Notes under the pieces: generated by a model | What the model was told of the DNA's origin: nothing | The model's database searches: none | Seen by the model: only the letters and a program-made list of their open reading frames with translations | From: Pelagibacterium luteolum | Lineage (GTDB): Bacteria; Pseudomonadota; Alphaproteobacteria; Rhizobiales; Devosiaceae | NCBI RefSeq assembly: GCF_900100665.1 | Contig: NZ_FNCS01000011.1 | Location: 33,493-97,492, forward strand | Reading direction: 5' to 3' | Length of the DNA stretch: 64,000 bases | Position numbers and translations under genes: made by a program | Shown: positions 1 through 9,829 of the stretch, piece after piece | Layout of the letters: each line of letters starts with the position of its first letter | Position numbering within the stretch: the stretch's first letter is position 1

Positions 1-2
1 CA

Positions 3-284
3 AATATCGTCGGCAAGAACAGCGGCCTTCGCGCGACAGCGCGCCGCATTCAGGGAGTAGCGAATGGCAAGTTTCGCTCGTGGGCTCAAACCAATATCGA
101 AGGCTTGGAAACATGTAGTGACATGATGACTCCCGAAGCGCGTGACATCCTCGAGCGATGGAAAGCGGTGCACAACGCTCCGCCGCCGCTCGGGCTGTTG
201 CGATTGCCCCGCTCGGGCGTTTACCGGCAGAATCTGCGCGGAAATGCGATGCTATACCTCGCAAGCGTCATGGGATGGCTTTGA
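3..284 (+). CDS. 3' end of a probable glycosyltransferase (cut by window edge)
   Basis: An open frame runs in from the left edge and ends at TGA 282-284, giving the last 93 residues of a protein. The tail ends in GVYRQNLRGNAMLYLASVMG, and a similar short hydrophobic ending after a G-x-YRQ motif occurs in many rhizobial-type polysaccharide glycosyltransferases (recalled, not searched). No catalytic part is visible. It lies directly upstream of polysaccharide export genes on the same strand, which fits a polysaccharide role. It could equally be another surface-polysaccharide enzyme. Confidence 0.5.
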   Translation, partial: NIVGKNSGLRATARRIQGVANGKFRSWAQTNIEGLETCSDMMTPEARDILERWKAVHNAPPPLGLLRLPRSGVYRQNLRGNAMLYLASVMGWL

Positions 285-361
285 GCCGCTCAAACATGCG
301 CATTGTTTCCACAATCGTGTTCCACTAGAACCACCGCTCATGAAGCGTGCCCTGGATAGAC

Positions 362-1156
362 ATGTCGTCAATGATTAACCACATACCACTGATACGTAAG
401 CTCGCCAGGCGCGAGTTTGACCAACGGTTCCGTGGGTCCATTCTTGGCTGGTTCTGGGCTTTGATAGCGCCTCTGGCGATGTTGACCGTCTTCTCTCTCG
501 TCTTTGGTGTGATCTTTGAAGCACGCTGGCAAAGGCCGGGCACGAATGTGGAATCCGAATACGGCTTTCCGCTGCTGCTGTTTTCGGGTCTGATCATGTT
601 CAATTTCTTTGGGGATCAGTTCAATCGCGCGCCAAGCCTCGTGCTCGAAAACGTCTCCTACGTCAAAAAGGTGGTCTTTCCGCTCGATATCATACCGATC
701 GTGAGCATGCTGACCGCCTTGGCAACGGCCGCAATCTCGTTTGTCGCCTTTTTCGCTATCTACATCTTCTTTCACGGCCTGCCCCCAGTGACCGTTCTGC
801 TGCTTCCCCTGGCGCTTCTTCCCCTGGCGATGATCACCATGGGCATCAGCTATTTCTTCGCCTCGCTGGGCGTCTTCCTGCGCGATCTCAAGCACGTCAC
901 GCCTCCACTTTCGACGGCGATGCTGTTCATGTCCTCGGTGTTCTACGATCCCGCCAGCCTCCCCGAATCCTATCGCTGGATCATCTCGCTCAATCCGTTG
1001 ACGCCAGCGGTCAACTACATGCGCGATGTCGTGTTCTGGGGGCGGGTGCCAAACGTTCTCGAATATACCGCATATCTGGTTTTCGCAGCAATCGTATTGA
1101 TGCTGGGGCATCTGTGGTTCCAGCGCACGCAGAAAGCTTTTGCCGATGTCATCTGA
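362..1156 (+). CDS. ABC-2 polysaccharide export permease (Wzm/KpsM-like)
   Basis: A 264-residue integral membrane protein of the Wzm/TagG/KpsM family, which forms the channel that moves a finished undecaprenyl-linked polysaccharide across the inner membrane. The N-terminus has the characteristic cytoplasmic amphipathic stretch (LARREFDQRFRGSILGWFWAL), followed by about six hydrophobic segments with the long final loop typical of ABC-2 permeases. Start choice is uncertain: GTG 347, ATG 362 and ATG 371 are all in frame with weak Shine-Dalgarno sequences, and 362 gives the usual family length. Its stop overlaps the start of the ATPase gene, so the two are translationally coupled as a Wzm/Wzt pair. 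Confidence 0.9.
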   Translation: MSSMINHIPLIRKLARREFDQRFRGSILGWFWALIAPLAMLTVFSLVFGVIFEARWQRPGTNVESEYGFPLLLFSGLIMFNFFGDQFNRAPSLVLENVSYVKKVVFPLDIIPIVSMLTALATAAISFVAFFAIYIFFHGLPPVTVLLLPLALLPLAMITMGISYFFASLGVFLRDLKHVTPPLSTAMLFMSSVFYDPASLPESYRWIISLNPLTPAVNYMRDVVFWGRVPNVLEYTAYLVFAAIVLMLGHLWFQRTQKAFADVI

Positions 1157-2459
1157 AGCTGTGATCGAAGCCGGTGGTCTGGGCAAGGCCTACCAAATCT
1201 ACAAAAGCCCTCAGGACCGGCTCAAGCAGATGCTGTTCCGCAATCGCCGGTTTTTCACCGAGTACTGGGCGGTTCAAAACGTGGATCTGCGGATCGGTCG
1301 CGGCGAAACCGTCGGGATCGTGGGACGCAACGGGTCGGGCAAATCGACGCTTTTGCAGATGATTGCCGGCACGCTCCACCCCAATTCGGGGACTCTTCGG
1401 GTTGAGGGACGCGTGGCCCCCCTGCTGGAGTTGGGGGCAGGGTTCAACCCCGAATTCACCGGCCGCGAAAACGTTCGGCTTTCCGCCGCCATCCTTGGCC
1501 TGTCCAATGGCCAGATCGAAGAGCGCGAACCGGCCATTCTCGAATTTGCCGGCATTGGCGATTTTGTCGACCAGCCAGTCAAGACCTATTCTTCGGGCAT
1601 GTACGCGCGGCTCGCCTTTGCGGTTGCCGCCCACGTCGATGCCGATATTCTCATCGTTGACGAAATTCTGGCCGTAGGCGATGCCGCCTTTACCCAAAAG
1701 TGCATGCGCTTTATCCACCGGTTCAAGGAGCACGGCACCATTTTGTTCGTTTCGCACGACACGGGCTCGGTCAACGCCTTATGCGATCGCGCCATCTGGA
1801 TGGAAGGCGGGCAGGTCCGCGCCGAGGGTAAAGCGAAAGACATTTCACTCGCCTACCAGGCAGCATTACACGGCGAAGCCGACGGCAAGTCCTTCTCTCT
1901 CACCGGCCGCCGGCGGGAAACGCCAAGGCAGCGTCAGGACGTGCGGCACGAAGCCATCAGCAACTCGACCAAGCGCAATGAGATCGAAGTCTTCGAATTT
2001 GACCCCGACGCGCCTTCATATGGAGCCGGGGGAGGTCGGATTGTCAAAGTGAGTGTCGAAAGTCCCTCCGGCGCAACATCCGTTCTTGAGGGTGGCCATG
2101 AAGTTGCGCTCAGAATTACCGCCGAAACTTCCAGTCCCCTGTATGGACCTATTATTGGCTTTTTCGTCCGTGACAGGCTTGGTCAAAACCTTTTTGGCGA
2201 CAATACCTTCATTTCCTATGCTCACACACCGTTAGATGCGCAACCGGGCGAACAGTTCGAAGCGGTGTTCCGTTTTCAACTGCCATACCTACCCGAGGGT
2301 GACTATTCTGTTGCAGTCGCGCTTGCTGCAGGGTCACAGTCCGATCATGTGCAGCATCACTGGATCGATGATGCATTGACGTTTCGGGCTGTCGGCGGGG
2401 CGCACGAAAAGGGTCTTCTGGGGATTCCGATGCACGCAATTGAATTGACCAAGTACTAG
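1146..2459 (+). CDS. ABC polysaccharide export ATPase with Wzt-type carbohydrate-binding domain
   Basis: A 437-residue ATPase partner of the upstream permease. Residues 1-240 form the nucleotide-binding domain: Walker A GRNGSGKST near residue 60, signature YSSGMYARLAFA and Walker B ILIVDEILAVGD. Residues from about 265 form a beta-rich C-terminal domain like that of E. coli O9a/O8 Wzt, which in those systems recognises the modified non-reducing end of the chain before export. TTG 1140 is an alternative start; ATG 1146 is preferred. It overlaps the permease gene by 11 bases. The tail domain implies export of a polymer carrying a terminal cap, and the next gene encodes a methyltransferase that could make one. 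Confidence 0.92.
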   Translation: MSSEAVIEAGGLGKAYQIYKSPQDRLKQMLFRNRRFFTEYWAVQNVDLRIGRGETVGIVGRNGSGKSTLLQMIAGTLHPNSGTLRVEGRVAPLLELGAGFNPEFTGRENVRLSAAILGLSNGQIEEREPAILEFAGIGDFVDQPVKTYSSGMYARLAFAVAAHVDADILIVDEILAVGDAAFTQKCMRFIHRFKEHGTILFVSHDTGSVNALCDRAIWMEGGQVRAEGKAKDISLAYQAALHGEADGKSFSLTGRRRETPRQRQDVRHEAISNSTKRNEIEVFEFDPDAPSYGAGGGRIVKVSVESPSGATSVLEGGHEVALRITAETSSPLYGPIIGFFVRDRLGQNLFGDNTFISYAHTPLDAQPGEQFEAVFRFQLPYLPEGDYSVAVALAAGSQSDHVQHHWIDDALTFRAVGGAHEKGLLGIPMHAIELTKY

Positions 2460-2468
2460 GAGGGGGAG

Positions 2469-3908
2469 ATGTCATATGCCAACAGGGCATCGTTCATGGA
2501 GCCGCGCCGGGTTGTTGAACCGCTGGCCTGGGCAGGCCATATCCCTTTTGCCTTCTGGCTTGTGGAAGTTCTGCGACCCAAATGCATAGTCGAATTGGGA
2601 ACGCACACCGGCAATTCGTTCTGTGCTTTCGCCCAGGCCGTCGAAGCCTTTGAGATCGATGCAAAGGTATTTGCCGTTGACCATTGGCAGGGCGATGAGC
2701 ACGCCGGAGCCTATTCCAAAGACGTTTTCGCCGAACTGTCACAATACATCGAAACGCTCTACCCGCAGATCGCTTCAATGGTTCGTTCATCATTTGATGA
2801 AGCTCTGCCAGAATTTGCCGACAAGAGCATCGACCTTTTACATATCGATGGCATGCACACCTACGAAGCTGTCCGGCAGGATTTTCTCGCATGGTTGCCC
2901 AAGGTAGCAAGCAACGGAATAGTCCTTTTTCACGATACCGCCGTGACTGAGCGCAATTTCGGGGTTGGCGCGTTTCTCAAAGAATTGTCGGCCGACTACC
3001 AAGTTTTTGATTTTCACCACTCTCACGGCCTCGGCGTTGTGGCGATTGGCGCAGTCCCACAAGCCCTCGCACCACTGTTTAACAATTTGTCAGATTCCGA
3101 TGGCCTCGACGCAGCGACTGTATTTGAAATGCTGGGGAATGGGGTTTTGACCCGAGCCCATGCTGATCGTTTTTCCACTCACTCTGACGTGCGGATATGC
3201 CGACCGGGCCCAGCGCAAGAAAACCCAAAAATGCGCGAACGGCTTGATCTGATCGCCAACTTTTTTCATCGCCAGAACGAACTGAGAAGTTCGTATCGAT
3301 CTCCCTTCGTTGCGACGGAGCAGGCATATGATTTGTTGGTGGCCAGAATACTCTCGAGCGGTTATTTCTCACCACGATTTTACGCTTCCCAACTCGGATC
3401 GACCGATCTCAGCGATCGTGAATTGTGCCGCCACTACCTTTCACTGGGAGAAAAAGAAGGCCGCTTACCTTCCCATAGGTTCAATCCCTCATACTACGCT
3501 GAGGCCAATCCGGACGTTGCTTCGAGCCGTTACGGTCTTCTTGAGCATTTCGTCTTATTGGGTCGGCTCGAAGGGCGCCATGGCGTTGGCGAGGACTCGC
3601 AGGTCATCGATGCTGCGAAGCTGTCAGCACACAGCCAATCGCAAATGAAGGCGCAAATTCCGGAGGATACCATTGGCGCTGGCGAACCCATAGAATTGGC
3701 CTTCGAGCAATTGTCCAACGAAATGTCTCGCGCCCAGGATCAATTGACACAGGCACGAGAACAGCTCGAACAAACGCGCCAGTCCGAACAAGCCGCCAAA
3801 GACGCGCTCGAAAATACCAGCCAAAGATTGCGGGCGATCGAAAACTCGCGGCTTTGGCGCATGACGGCCGGCCTGCGCGCCGTTATCCACAAAATGCGGG
3901 GCAACTGA
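2469..3908 (+). CDS. SAM-dependent methyltransferase with C-terminal coiled coil
   Basis: A 479-residue protein starting at ATG 2469 after a very strong AGGAGGGGGAG. Residues about 35-190 are a class I SAM methyltransferase of the Methyltransf_24 type: IVELGTHTGNSF (SAM loop), FAVDHW and LLHIDGMHTYEAVRQDF. Residues about 290-375 carry an NPSYYAEANPDV...LEHF..LGRLEGR block often seen in polysaccharide glycosyltransferases. Residues about 400-455 are a strongly heptad-like Gln/Glu-rich coiled coil, ending in an amphipathic LWRMTAGLRAVIHKMRGN helix. It follows wzt by 9 bases, so it is probably in the same operon. By analogy with WbdD, it may cap and measure the exported chain. No kinase domain is visible. 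Confidence 0.8.
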   Translation: MSYANRASFMEPRRVVEPLAWAGHIPFAFWLVEVLRPKCIVELGTHTGNSFCAFAQAVEAFEIDAKVFAVDHWQGDEHAGAYSKDVFAELSQYIETLYPQIASMVRSSFDEALPEFADKSIDLLHIDGMHTYEAVRQDFLAWLPKVASNGIVLFHDTAVTERNFGVGAFLKELSADYQVFDFHHSHGLGVVAIGAVPQALAPLFNNLSDSDGLDAATVFEMLGNGVLTRAHADRFSTHSDVRICRPGPAQENPKMRERLDLIANFFHRQNELRSSYRSPFVATEQAYDLLVARILSSGYFSPRFYASQLGSTDLSDRELCRHYLSLGEKEGRLPSHRFNPSYYAEANPDVASSRYGLLEHFVLLGRLEGRHGVGEDSQVIDAAKLSAHSQSQMKAQIPEDTIGAGEPIELAFEQLSNEMSRAQDQLTQAREQLEQTRQSEQAAKDALENTSQRLRAIENSRLWRMTAGLRAVIHKMRGN

Positions 3909-4031
3909 AGGTCATTCAGAACGCTTTTGCAAGGCGGGTGCGTGCGATGGCCACAGCCTCCTCCACTGGCAGGGAGGAGTTAAACGATCTGTTGGTGAAA
4001 CCGCCATCAACCAAACATTTTTCGAAGCCGC

Positions 4032-6338
4032 TCAATCGCTAGATTGCACCGGTACGGTTTGCGGCAATTTGGAAACGCGGGGAGGAAAAGCTAGCGAGAA
4101 GTTTACCGCGGAAATGGTCAGGTTGGGTGAGTAAAACGGGTCTTCTTTGAGCTGCGTTCTCCATGATTTCATCATATACTCAACTTCGTTCCGAAATCGT
4201 TCGTATTTCTCGGGCGTATCTTCCGCTCCCCGTGATACACTTTCAAGATGATACAAAGTTGCAAACGGTGTGAAAACGTTTCTTAAACCGAGGTCACGCA
4301 CACGAATGCAAAAGTCAACATCATTGAAAGCTATAGCTAGGTCAGCTTCATTGAGCCCCCCGATTATCTCGAACGTCTCTTTCCTGACTAACATGCAGGC
4401 CGCGGTGACGGCAGAGTAGTTCGACGCAACGGCGAGCCGACCGAAGTATCCCGCGTCCAGGTCGCTGGTAGCGCCATGCGAATGCGCGGCCACGCCGCCA
4501 ACGCCAAGGATGACACCGCCATGCTGCAAGGTTCTGTTCGCATAGAGCAGCTTTGCGCCAACGCATCCAATCTCAGGGTCCGTGGCAAAGGATACCATTT
4601 CATCCAGCCAGTCGGGACTAATGACTTCAATGTCATTATTGATCAGGCCAAGAATCTCGCCCCTGGCGAAACCTGCCGCGTAATTGTTTATCGCCGAATA
4701 ATTGAACGGATGATCATAGGAAAGATTTCGGACACGCGACTCATCGGAGAGGCTTTCGAAATAAGCAAGGGTGTCGGGATCAGTTGATCCATTGTCCACG
4801 ATCAGGATTTCATAGTTGGAATAGATGGTCTTTTCGAGAATCGAATCCACACATCCTTTGATCAATTCAAACCGATCGCGCGTCGGTATGATGAGTGAGA
4901 CAAGGGGCTCAGGCTGGGGAATGTGTGGCCGGTACCGGTAAAATGGCAGCCCGGCCACCTCCTCGACCCGCGCACCACTGCCCAACCGCTTGGCATGGTC
5001 TTCCAGCGCCCGAAATCCGGCGCTATAGGCATAGCCTTTCTCACTGCCGGCACTTGCGGTAGATCCCGCTGCCGCCCGCCAATGGTAAAGAATTTTGGGG
5101 ATGTGGCGAATTGCTGCGATCGGCTGCGTCTCGATCACCCGTAAATTGAGATCGTAATCCTGGCTGCCCTCATAGCCCTTTCGCCATCCCCCAAGGGAGC
5201 GGACTAGCGCGGTCTTATGAACCGTCAGGTGATTGAAATAGTTATGAGCCCGAAACATTTCCAGCGAAAAATTGGGCTTGAAAAAGGGATCGTAACGCTC
5301 CCCTTTGCCATCAATCTTGTCCTCGTCTGAGTAGATCAGTGCGGCATCGGGATGGCGGCTGATTTCCAGTGCAACTTCAAGCAACGCGTTGGGCCGCAAG
5401 AGGTCGTCATGATCGAGCAAGGCAAACCAGTCACCCTTGACCAGGGCCAGAGCGGAATTGGACGCCTCGGAAATATGTCCATTTTGCTCGCGGAACACCA
5501 CCTCGATGCGCGAATCCAGCGCTGAGAACTCTTCGAGCACCGTCCGAACGCGCCGATCGGTGGACGCATCATCGGCAATGCACAACTGCCAGTTCTGATA
5601 AGCTTGCCCTCTCACGCTTTCTATCGCCTCGCGGAGCAGATCTTCGGGCGCATTATAGACCGGCATGACCACCGAAATCAGGGGCGGATCGACAAGGTCC
5701 AGCGCCATCTGGCGCATTGTTTCGATCTCGTCAGCCGTAAACGTATCATAGCGCCGGACCCACTCGGCATAGCTTGCACCAGTTATCTCTCTCGCTTCGC
5801 GCGCAAGCGACCGGCCCAGGGCTTGCCGTAGCCCAACAATGCCGTCTTTTTTAAGCACGCTATAGGACTTGCCGAGCAGCCGCCGCACATCATCGAGCGA
5901 ATTGACCCGATTGGCGGCAGCCCGAGAGACGCGCGCAATTTTACTGAATGGCGTCGAGAGACGCGACAAGCTGATCATGCCAACACTCAAGGCTCCCGGA
6001 GCGTCGTGCGGGTCGAGACGGAGTCTGTGCACCGGCCTCTCTATCTCGAAGATACAGTACGGCACATTTTCGCTAAGCCGAAACGACACAATCTCGACTT
6101 CGGAGAAGTCACTACCCGTATCCAGATACAACTTGACGTTGAGACCATCAGTTTCGATCTCTGGATCTACTAAATCAAGCCTGTACTGCCCTGGAACGAG
6201 GGGGCGTCTGAGGCGAACAATAAAACTTGGATCACTCCCCGTAAAACGCCATGAGGTTCGCCTGGCCGATTTCTCGACAATTTCAACATCGCCCAGAGGA
6301 GAAAGTTTTAGAGCGGACATCCTCGACAACAATTGCAT
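4032..6338 (-). CDS. Two-domain family 2 glycosyltransferase
   Basis: A 768-residue cytoplasmic protein with an N-terminal beta-rich region (about 1-130), a linker and two complete GT-A/GT2 domains. The first begins near residue 220 (PLISVVMPVYN...IADDASTD, later YSDEDK). The second begins near residue 480 (PLVSLIIPTRDR...IVDNGSTD, later INNDIEV). Tandem GT2 enzymes of this kind are common in rhamnan and O-antigen synthesis, and the two downstream-facing rhamnose genes support a rhamnosyltransferase role, but this is inference. Its start overlaps the rfbD stop by one base (TAATG-type coupling), so it is the last gene of an rfbB-rfbD-GT2 operon. ATG 6320 is an alternative start. Confidence 0.88.
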   Translation of the reverse strand: MQLLSRMSALKLSPLGDVEIVEKSARRTSWRFTGSDPSFIVRLRRPLVPGQYRLDLVDPEIETDGLNVKLYLDTGSDFSEVEIVSFRLSENVPYCIFEIERPVHRLRLDPHDAPGALSVGMISLSRLSTPFSKIARVSRAAANRVNSLDDVRRLLGKSYSVLKKDGIVGLRQALGRSLAREAREITGASYAEWVRRYDTFTADEIETMRQMALDLVDPPLISVVMPVYNAPEDLLREAIESVRGQAYQNWQLCIADDASTDRRVRTVLEEFSALDSRIEVVFREQNGHISEASNSALALVKGDWFALLDHDDLLRPNALLEVALEISRHPDAALIYSDEDKIDGKGERYDPFFKPNFSLEMFRAHNYFNHLTVHKTALVRSLGGWRKGYEGSQDYDLNLRVIETQPIAAIRHIPKILYHWRAAAGSTASAGSEKGYAYSAGFRALEDHAKRLGSGARVEEVAGLPFYRYRPHIPQPEPLVSLIIPTRDRFELIKGCVDSILEKTIYSNYEILIVDNGSTDPDTLAYFESLSDESRVRNLSYDHPFNYSAINNYAAGFARGEILGLINNDIEVISPDWLDEMVSFATDPEIGCVGAKLLYANRTLQHGGVILGVGGVAAHSHGATSDLDAGYFGRLAVASNYSAVTAACMLVRKETFEIIGGLNEADLAIAFNDVDFCIRVRDLGLRNVFTPFATLYHLESVSRGAEDTPEKYERFRNEVEYMMKSWRTQLKEDPFYSPNLTISAVNFSLAFPPRVSKLPQTVPVQSSD

Positions 6339-7228
6339 CAGTCCCGTGTCTTTCCGTGAGCCTGATCACAAAACCGGATCACGCCTTCCCGCCAATCGGG
6401 CAATGTGTGGCTGAACACATTTGTAAACTTCGCTGTATGGAGCCGCGAATTGGCGGGCCGTTTTGCGGGTGTCGGATAATCGGCGGTCGTGATCGGCTCA
6501 ACGCCGGCAGACGCTCCACCGCGCTCGGACGAGCGGGCAAAAATCTCCTCGGCAAAGCCCGCCCAGCTCGTCGCACCGGAATTTGTCATGTGAAAGACGC
6601 CGCGCCAGTCACTCGCTTCTTTTTCGGCCAGCATCTTGCGCGCAACGGCGAGGATGCCATCAGCGATATCGGGCGCATAGGTCGGCGTGCCATGCTGGTC
6701 CGCCACCACACGCACCACATCACGATCCCCCGCCAGCCGCAGCATGGTTTTGGCAAAATTGTTGCCCCAGGGCGCATAGACCCAGGCCGTCCGCAATATG
6801 GAGTGCGTGGGATTGGCTGCTGCAACAGCCTGCTCCCCCGCCAGCTTGGACGCCCCATACGCCCCTTGCGGATCGGTGGCGTCGTCCTCGGTATAGGGCG
6901 AGGGCTTGTCACCGCGAAAGACATAATCGGTCGAAATCTGAATAATCGGCACCCCGATCCGCGCCGCAGCTTCGGCGACATATCCGGCACCATCGCGGTT
7001 GATCGCACAAGCCAGCTCGGGCTCGCTCTCGGCCTTGTCCACGGCGGTATAGGCCGCCGGATTGATCACCACGTCAGGGCGATGGGCTTCGACCTGTGTT
7101 TTTATCGAAGCCGGATCGAGCAGATCAAGCTCGGGCCGTCCGACACATACGATTTCAACCGTATCGCTCGCACATTTCGACAGCGCCTGTGCGACCTGGC
7201 CGTCGCGGCCGGTGACAAGAAGTTTCAT
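6338..7228 (-). CDS. rfbD: dTDP-4-dehydrorhamnose reductase
   Basis: A 296-residue NAD(P)H-dependent reductase that makes the last step of dTDP-L-rhamnose synthesis. The N-terminal Rossmann motif is VTGRDGQVAQAL. The STDYVFRGDKPSPYTEDD segment and the catalytic YGASKLAGE (Tyr-x-x-x-Lys) are typical of RfbD/RmlD. I start at ATG 7228, immediately before KLLVTG; an in-frame ATG at 7240 would add four residues not usual in the family. It lies 8 bases after rfbB and overlaps the GT2 gene. The companion genes rfbA and rfbC are not in this window. Confidence 0.93.
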   Translation of the reverse strand: MKLLVTGRDGQVAQALSKCASDTVEIVCVGRPELDLLDPASIKTQVEAHRPDVVINPAAYTAVDKAESEPELACAINRDGAGYVAEAAARIGVPIIQISTDYVFRGDKPSPYTEDDATDPQGAYGASKLAGEQAVAAANPTHSILRTAWVYAPWGNNFAKTMLRLAGDRDVVRVVADQHGTPTYAPDIADGILAVARKMLAEKEASDWRGVFHMTNSGATSWAGFAEEIFARSSERGGASAGVEPITTADYPTPAKRPANSRLHTAKFTNVFSHTLPDWREGVIRFCDQAHGKTRD

Positions 7229-7236
7229 GTATCCCC

Positions 7237-8304
7237 TCACGCGCTCTGCCCGAGCCGCTCACCGGCATAATTTTTCTCGCGGATCGGCCGCCACCAGGCC
7301 TCGTTATCCAGATACCAGTCGATGGTCTTTGACAGACCGCTGTCGAAGGTTTCCACAGGGCGCCAGCCCAGCTCGCGCTCGGCCTTTGACGCATCGATCG
7401 CGTAGCGCCGATCATGTCCGGGCCGGTCGGCTACGAAGCCGATGAGATCGCGATAGCTCTGCCCACCAGCGCGCGGGCGCTTGGTATCGAGCAGATCGCA
7501 TACCGTTTCGACAACCGAAAGATTGGTGCGCTCTGCGTTGCCGCCGATATTGTAGCTCTCACCGGGCACACCCTTTGTGACCACAAGCTCGAGCGCTCTT
7601 GCGTGATCTTTCACATAGAGCCAGTCGCGCACATTGGCGCCCTTGCCATAAACGGGAAGGGGCTTTTCGTGCAGCGCATTGAGGATAACCAGCGGGATGA
7701 GCTTTTCGGGAAAGTGATACGGTCCGTAATTGTTCGAGCAGTTGGAAACTACAGTCGGCAGCCCATAGGTATGGTGCCAGGCGCGAACCAGATGATCCGA
7801 CCCCGCTTTGGAAGCTGAATAGGGCGACGAGGGCGCATAAGGTGTATCTTCGGTGAAAATGCCGCTATCGAACGGGAGGTCGCCAAAAACCTCATCTGTG
7901 GAAATGTGGTGAAAGCGAAATTCGGCCCGTGCATCTTCTGAAAGTTCGCGCCAGTAGCTCAGCGCCGCATTGAGCATCCGGAAGGTGCCCACCAGATTTG
8001 TTTCGATAAATGCCGCTGGACCGTCGATGGACCGGTCCACATGACTTTCAGCGGCCAGATGCATTACATGGGTCACCTGCTCGGTCCGCAATATGTCGAG
8101 GATCCGCGCCTCGTCGCAAATGTCGACCTGATGAAAACTGTAGCGATCCGATGCTGCCGCCCGAGCAATCGAAGAAAGGTTACCCGCATATGTCAGCTTG
8201 TCGACATTGACGACGCTAGCGGCCGTATTTTCGATAAGGTGACGAACCACCGCCGAGCCGATAAAGCCCGCTCCCCCGGTGACAAGTATTTTCATTTCGG
8301 TCAT
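7237..8304 (-). CDS. rfbB: dTDP-glucose 4,6-dehydratase
   Basis: A 355-residue extended short-chain dehydrogenase that converts dTDP-glucose to dTDP-4-keto-6-deoxyglucose. Visible motifs: NAD-binding [12 protein letters not shown] at the N-terminus, [12 protein letters not shown], the STDEVFGDL loop carrying the catalytic Asp-Glu pair, [15 protein letters not shown] (Tyr-x-x-x-Lys) and [18 protein letters not shown]. The length matches the family. It is the first gene of the minus-strand operon, transcribed away from the sugar-phosphate transferase at 8480, so 8305-8479 should hold divergent promoters. The start could also be the in-frame ATG at 8295. Confidence 0.95.
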   Translation of the reverse strand: MTEMKILVTGGAGFIGSAVVRHLIENTAASVVNVDKLTYAGNLSSIARAAASDRYSFHQVDICDEARILDILRTEQVTHVMHLAAESHVDRSIDGPAAFIETNLVGTFRMLNAALSYWRELSEDARAEFRFHHISTDEVFGDLPFDSGIFTEDTPYAPSSPYSASKAGSDHLVRAWHHTYGLPTVVSNCSNNYGPYHFPEKLIPLVILNALHEKPLPVYGKGANVRDWLYVKDHARALELVVTKGVPGESYNIGGNAERTNLSVVETVCDLLDTKRPRAGGQSYRDLIGFVADRPGHDRRYAIDASKAERELGWRPVETFDSGLSKTIDWYLDNEAWWRPIREKNYAGERLGQSA

Positions 8305-8479
8305 ACCTCGTTGGACAGGTTTGGACTATTTGAATTCGGCGCGAAGGTAAAGCAATTGCATTGCGGCACAAGATCGACAACGTGATGACAATGCAGAGCT
8401 ACCCCGGCACCGCATTGTCCCCCAGCTGCATTTTCTGCATGCATGTCCGAAAAAACGTTTTCATGAGCAAGGGGTCGGC

Positions 8480-9829
8480 GTGACCAGCAAACTCAAAAAG
8501 GCGGAACGCGAGAAGACCAACTCTGTGCGCACCCGCGGCAGATCGGCTCGCCGCCGCGCCGATCTGTCCGATGTGCTGGAGAGGGGCGCAGGCATACGCC
8601 CTCACAAGTTCATGGCCGACTTTGGGGCGATGCTTCCTATCGCCCTGGCATCGGGTGCTCTTCAGTCGACTGTCTATATCGCGGTCCTGCTCCAGGATGG
8701 GCGCAACGACTGGCACAATACAGTCTTTGTATGCACGCTTTTGATTCTAGGGTCGATATTTGGTCCGGCAACTACGGCCGCTCTGCGGACGCGGGAATTT
8801 CCGTTCACGCTGTCGGTGCTGATTGCAATCTTTGCGTTCAACATCGTCATTGTCGTGCCCTCAGCCTTGCGCGTGCCGGTCAGCTATACGGGATTTCTCG
8901 CAGCTGCGCCTATCGCCGTTCTTTTCGCAATCATCGCCGCAACGCGGCTGCGGGCCAAAACGGGCCCCGTTGCCATCCTGGACTTTCCAGGTGCCGACCA
9001 GATCGACCGGCGCGTTGAGGGGACGATCATAAAGCGGGCGGATGTTACTGACACAGAACACCTTTGGTCATTCAATCATCTGCTCATCGATCCCCAGACC
9101 CACTACCTGCCCGAATGGCAAACCTTCCTGGTGGGCGCCCAGTTGCGTGGAATTCAGATCGAGCCCTGGTTTTCTTATACCGAAAGCGTTACGCACAAGA
9201 CCGATCCCAAGCGCTTCAATATCGCCCACCTGGCGTTCACTCCTTCGCAAATTCTCTATGTCCGACTGCGCCGGGGACTGGATCTCTTTTTGCTCGTCCT
9301 GGCAGCTCCAATCATTTTGCCGCTCATGGCAATGATTTGGGCCTATATCCAGGTGCTTGACGGATCACCGAGCATCTTCGTGCAAACGCGGCGCGGCTAT
9401 CTGGGCCAGAGCTTCCGCATGCTGAAGTTTCGGACCATGCGGCGCGGAACGCATGGCGGTGCGACGGCCAAGAACGACAACAGAATCATACCTGGCTGCG
9501 GATTGCTGCGGAAATTTCGTCTTGATGAGCTTCCGCAGAGCATAAATATACTTAGAGGGGAAATGAGCTGGATCGGTCCGCGACCAGTTTCACTCGAAGT
9601 TGCCCGCGCCTGCGAGGTATCCGAGCCGACCTATACGGCACGCTATCTGGTGCCTCCTGGAATATCGGGTTGGGCACAGGTCAAGATGGGATATGCCGAA
9701 AACTTCGATGCCGAGATCGAAAAGCTCGCCTACGATCTGTACTATCTCAAGCGCATCTCGCTTGACCTGGACCTGGAGATTACGCTGCGAACATTCCAGA
9801 CGTTGTTTCTGCGCAAAGGCGCGCAGTAA
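8480..9829 (+). CDS. Polyprenyl-phosphate sugar-1-phosphate transferase
   Basis: A 449-residue membrane enzyme that starts polysaccharide repeat synthesis by loading a sugar-1-phosphate onto undecaprenyl phosphate. The N-terminal half has four or five hydrophobic segments (about 50-160) and a degenerate nucleotide-binding-like region. The C-terminal bacterial sugar-transferase domain starts near residue 260 (RLRRGLDLFLLVLAAPIILP) and carries the membrane re-entrant helix, KFRTMR, LDELPQ, MSWIGPRP and GISGWAQVKMGY. The start is GTG; an earlier ATG at 8463 terminates at once in its own frame. Its acceptor sugar cannot be told from sequence. It is monocistronic here. Confidence 0.93.
   Translation: MTSKLKKAEREKTNSVRTRGRSARRRADLSDVLERGAGIRPHKFMADFGAMLPIALASGALQSTVYIAVLLQDGRNDWHNTVFVCTLLILGSIFGPATTAALRTREFPFTLSVLIAIFAFNIVIVVPSALRVPVSYTGFLAAAPIAVLFAIIAATRLRAKTGPVAILDFPGADQIDRRVEGTIIKRADVTDTEHLWSFNHLLIDPQTHYLPEWQTFLVGAQLRGIQIEPWFSYTESVTHKTDPKRFNIAHLAFTPSQILYVRLRRGLDLFLLVLAAPIILPLMAMIWAYIQVLDGSPSIFVQTRRGYLGQSFRMLKFRTMRRGTHGGATAKNDNRIIPGCGLLRKFRLDELPQSINILRGEMSWIGPRPVSLEVARACEVSEPTYTARYLVPPGISGWAQVKMGYAENFDAEIEKLAYDLYYLKRISLDLDLEITLRTFQTLFLRKGAQ

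Noticed and set aside
368..1186. 272-codon minus-strand frame over the Wzm permease gene
   Set aside because: It is antisense to a clearly recognised permease; its translation is His/Asp/Arg-rich with no family pattern.
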